NCBI GenBank assembly: GCA_945910005.1
Contig: OX246747.1
Coordinates: 5,266,274-5,330,273 of the forward strand
Direction of reading: 5' to 3'
DNA length: 64,000 bases
Origin: Isoperla grammatica
Lineage: Eukaryota; Arthropoda; Insecta; Plecoptera; Perlodidae
The notes beneath the pieces are model-generated. The model was not told the DNA's origin. It made no database searches and saw only the letters and a list, made by a program, of their open reading frames with translations. Below are positions 63,645-64,000 of this stretch, piece by piece (within the stretch, counting starts at the first letter, position 1; every line of letters starts with the position of its first letter). Made by a program: the position numbers and the translations under genes.

Positions 63645-63903
63645 TGCTTTTGAGGACACGGCTGCAGCTAGACTGGCCTTTTCCCAGCCACGTCCCCAAA
63701 ACAATTTGGAAGCTAGCTAGTGCCATATATCGTAAAGATGTTAGCACCTGTGTGTGGACTGGTAACGCATGTGATCGAGCCGTAGCCCTGCCCAACACTG
63801 GCTCGAGCTCGTCACACAGTTCTATGATTACGTGACGAGGAAACCGATAGTTTCTCATCAGATCGTTGTCCGGGATGAAAGGATCGAGCCGGTTCCTAAA
63901 AAC
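63645..63903 (-). pseudogene. HARBI1-like transposase N-terminal exon
   Basis: The minus-strand frame reads FRNRLDPFIPDNDLMRNYRF, PRHVIIELCDELEPVLGRAT, ARSHALPVHTQVLTSLRYMA, LASFQ.., SSCSRVL. It is the helical N-terminal region of PIF/Harbinger transposases, which precedes the DDE domain. A TGA at 63904-63906 lies just before VFRNR, and homology ends near 63650 in a CAAGAGAG repeat, without DDE motifs. With the Myb/SANT exon about 1 kb away on the same strand, it outlines a decayed Harbinger element. Confidence 0.72.
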
Positions 63904-63954
63904 TCACCGTGGCCTTTCTACATGCCCATCAACCTCTTCAAAGCAAACGCAAGG

Positions 63955-64000
63955 CCCGTCTGGGCCCGGGGAAGAATACCCCAGCGTGACTCTGTAGTCG
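63955..64000 (+). mobile_element. SINE copy, H2, cut by window end
   Basis: CCCGTCTGGGCCCGGGGAAG, then CAGCGTGACTCTGTAGTCG; the rest lies beyond the window. Confidence 0.8.

Overview
This is eukaryotic nuclear DNA, almost certainly from an animal and most likely a marine invertebrate. The signs are spliced exon fragments with GT..AG borders, very high transposon density, dispersed AGGCCTA-rich DNA, and relics of families typical of invertebrate genomes: Ty3/gypsy, Ty1/copia, LINEs, PIF/Harbinger, Kolobok, Helitron and THAP. The phylum cannot be fixed from the window. I see no intact ordinary host gene; the non-transposon coding pieces are isolated exons or decayed copies.

The dominant feature is a family of about 300-bp SINE-like elements, with roughly 30 copies or pieces on both strands. 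The copies are modular. Head 1 (H1) begins CCTGCCCAGGGACTG and head 2 (H2) begins GACCCGTCTCGGCCCGGGG. They join at a pyrimidine/poly-C tract to tail A (TA), tail B (TB) or tail C (TC). A and B end in a hairpin CGTCTC..GAGACG followed by TTAAGCCC and (ATCA)n. Several copies have clear 10-15 bp target duplications. These place the 5' end of H1 exactly at a 7-bp pairing (CCTGCCC with GGGCAGG) enclosing ACC-TTATCGT-GGT, a layout resembling an HDV-like self-cleaving ribozyme.

Region by region. 1.4-2.4 kb: a 42-bp minisatellite abutting an H1 SINE. 2.8-5.7 kb: a very young Ty3/gypsy-type LTR element (362-bp LTRs identical by eye) nested in that SINE's tail; it keeps gag-protease and the integrase C-terminus but has lost RT to most of integrase. 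6-7.5 kb: an ORF of 23-residue repeats and a 28-bp array. 8-12 kb: a 409-bp tandem repeat, a microsatellite, an 85-bp array and a 47-bp array. 12-18.5 kb: a 977-bp TIR element inside a SINE, then decayed gypsy integrase, DUF7869-type and DUF4218-type genes. 19.9-24.1 kb: a copia fragment and a damaged gypsy pol. 24.2-29.6 kb: a 180-bp satellite flanking a 3.6-kb inverted repeat whose right arm alone carries a Kolobok-type insertion. 29.6-37.5 kb: Helitron, HARBI1, P2X7-tail-like, RING and TRAF/SINA-like exon pieces. 37.6-41.2 kb: an 18S rRNA fragment, the C-terminus of an RLE-type LINE, and an 883-codon CR1/L2-like LINE ORF. 43-46.7 kb: Harbinger and LINE relics, including a convincing two-exon HARBI1-like gene. 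47.6-49.2 kb: a mosaic of direct and inverted duplicated blocks. 51.8-62 kb: a THAP fragment, a nearly intact I/Nimb-type LINE, and RCC1 and LINE fragments. 62.5-63.9 kb: Myb/SANT and HARBI1 exons typical of a Harbinger element.

The pieces do not form a pathway. The window is a repeatedly invaded landscape in which SINEs sit in LTR elements, satellites and dead transposase genes. All similarity statements are from recognition by eye and need database confirmation.
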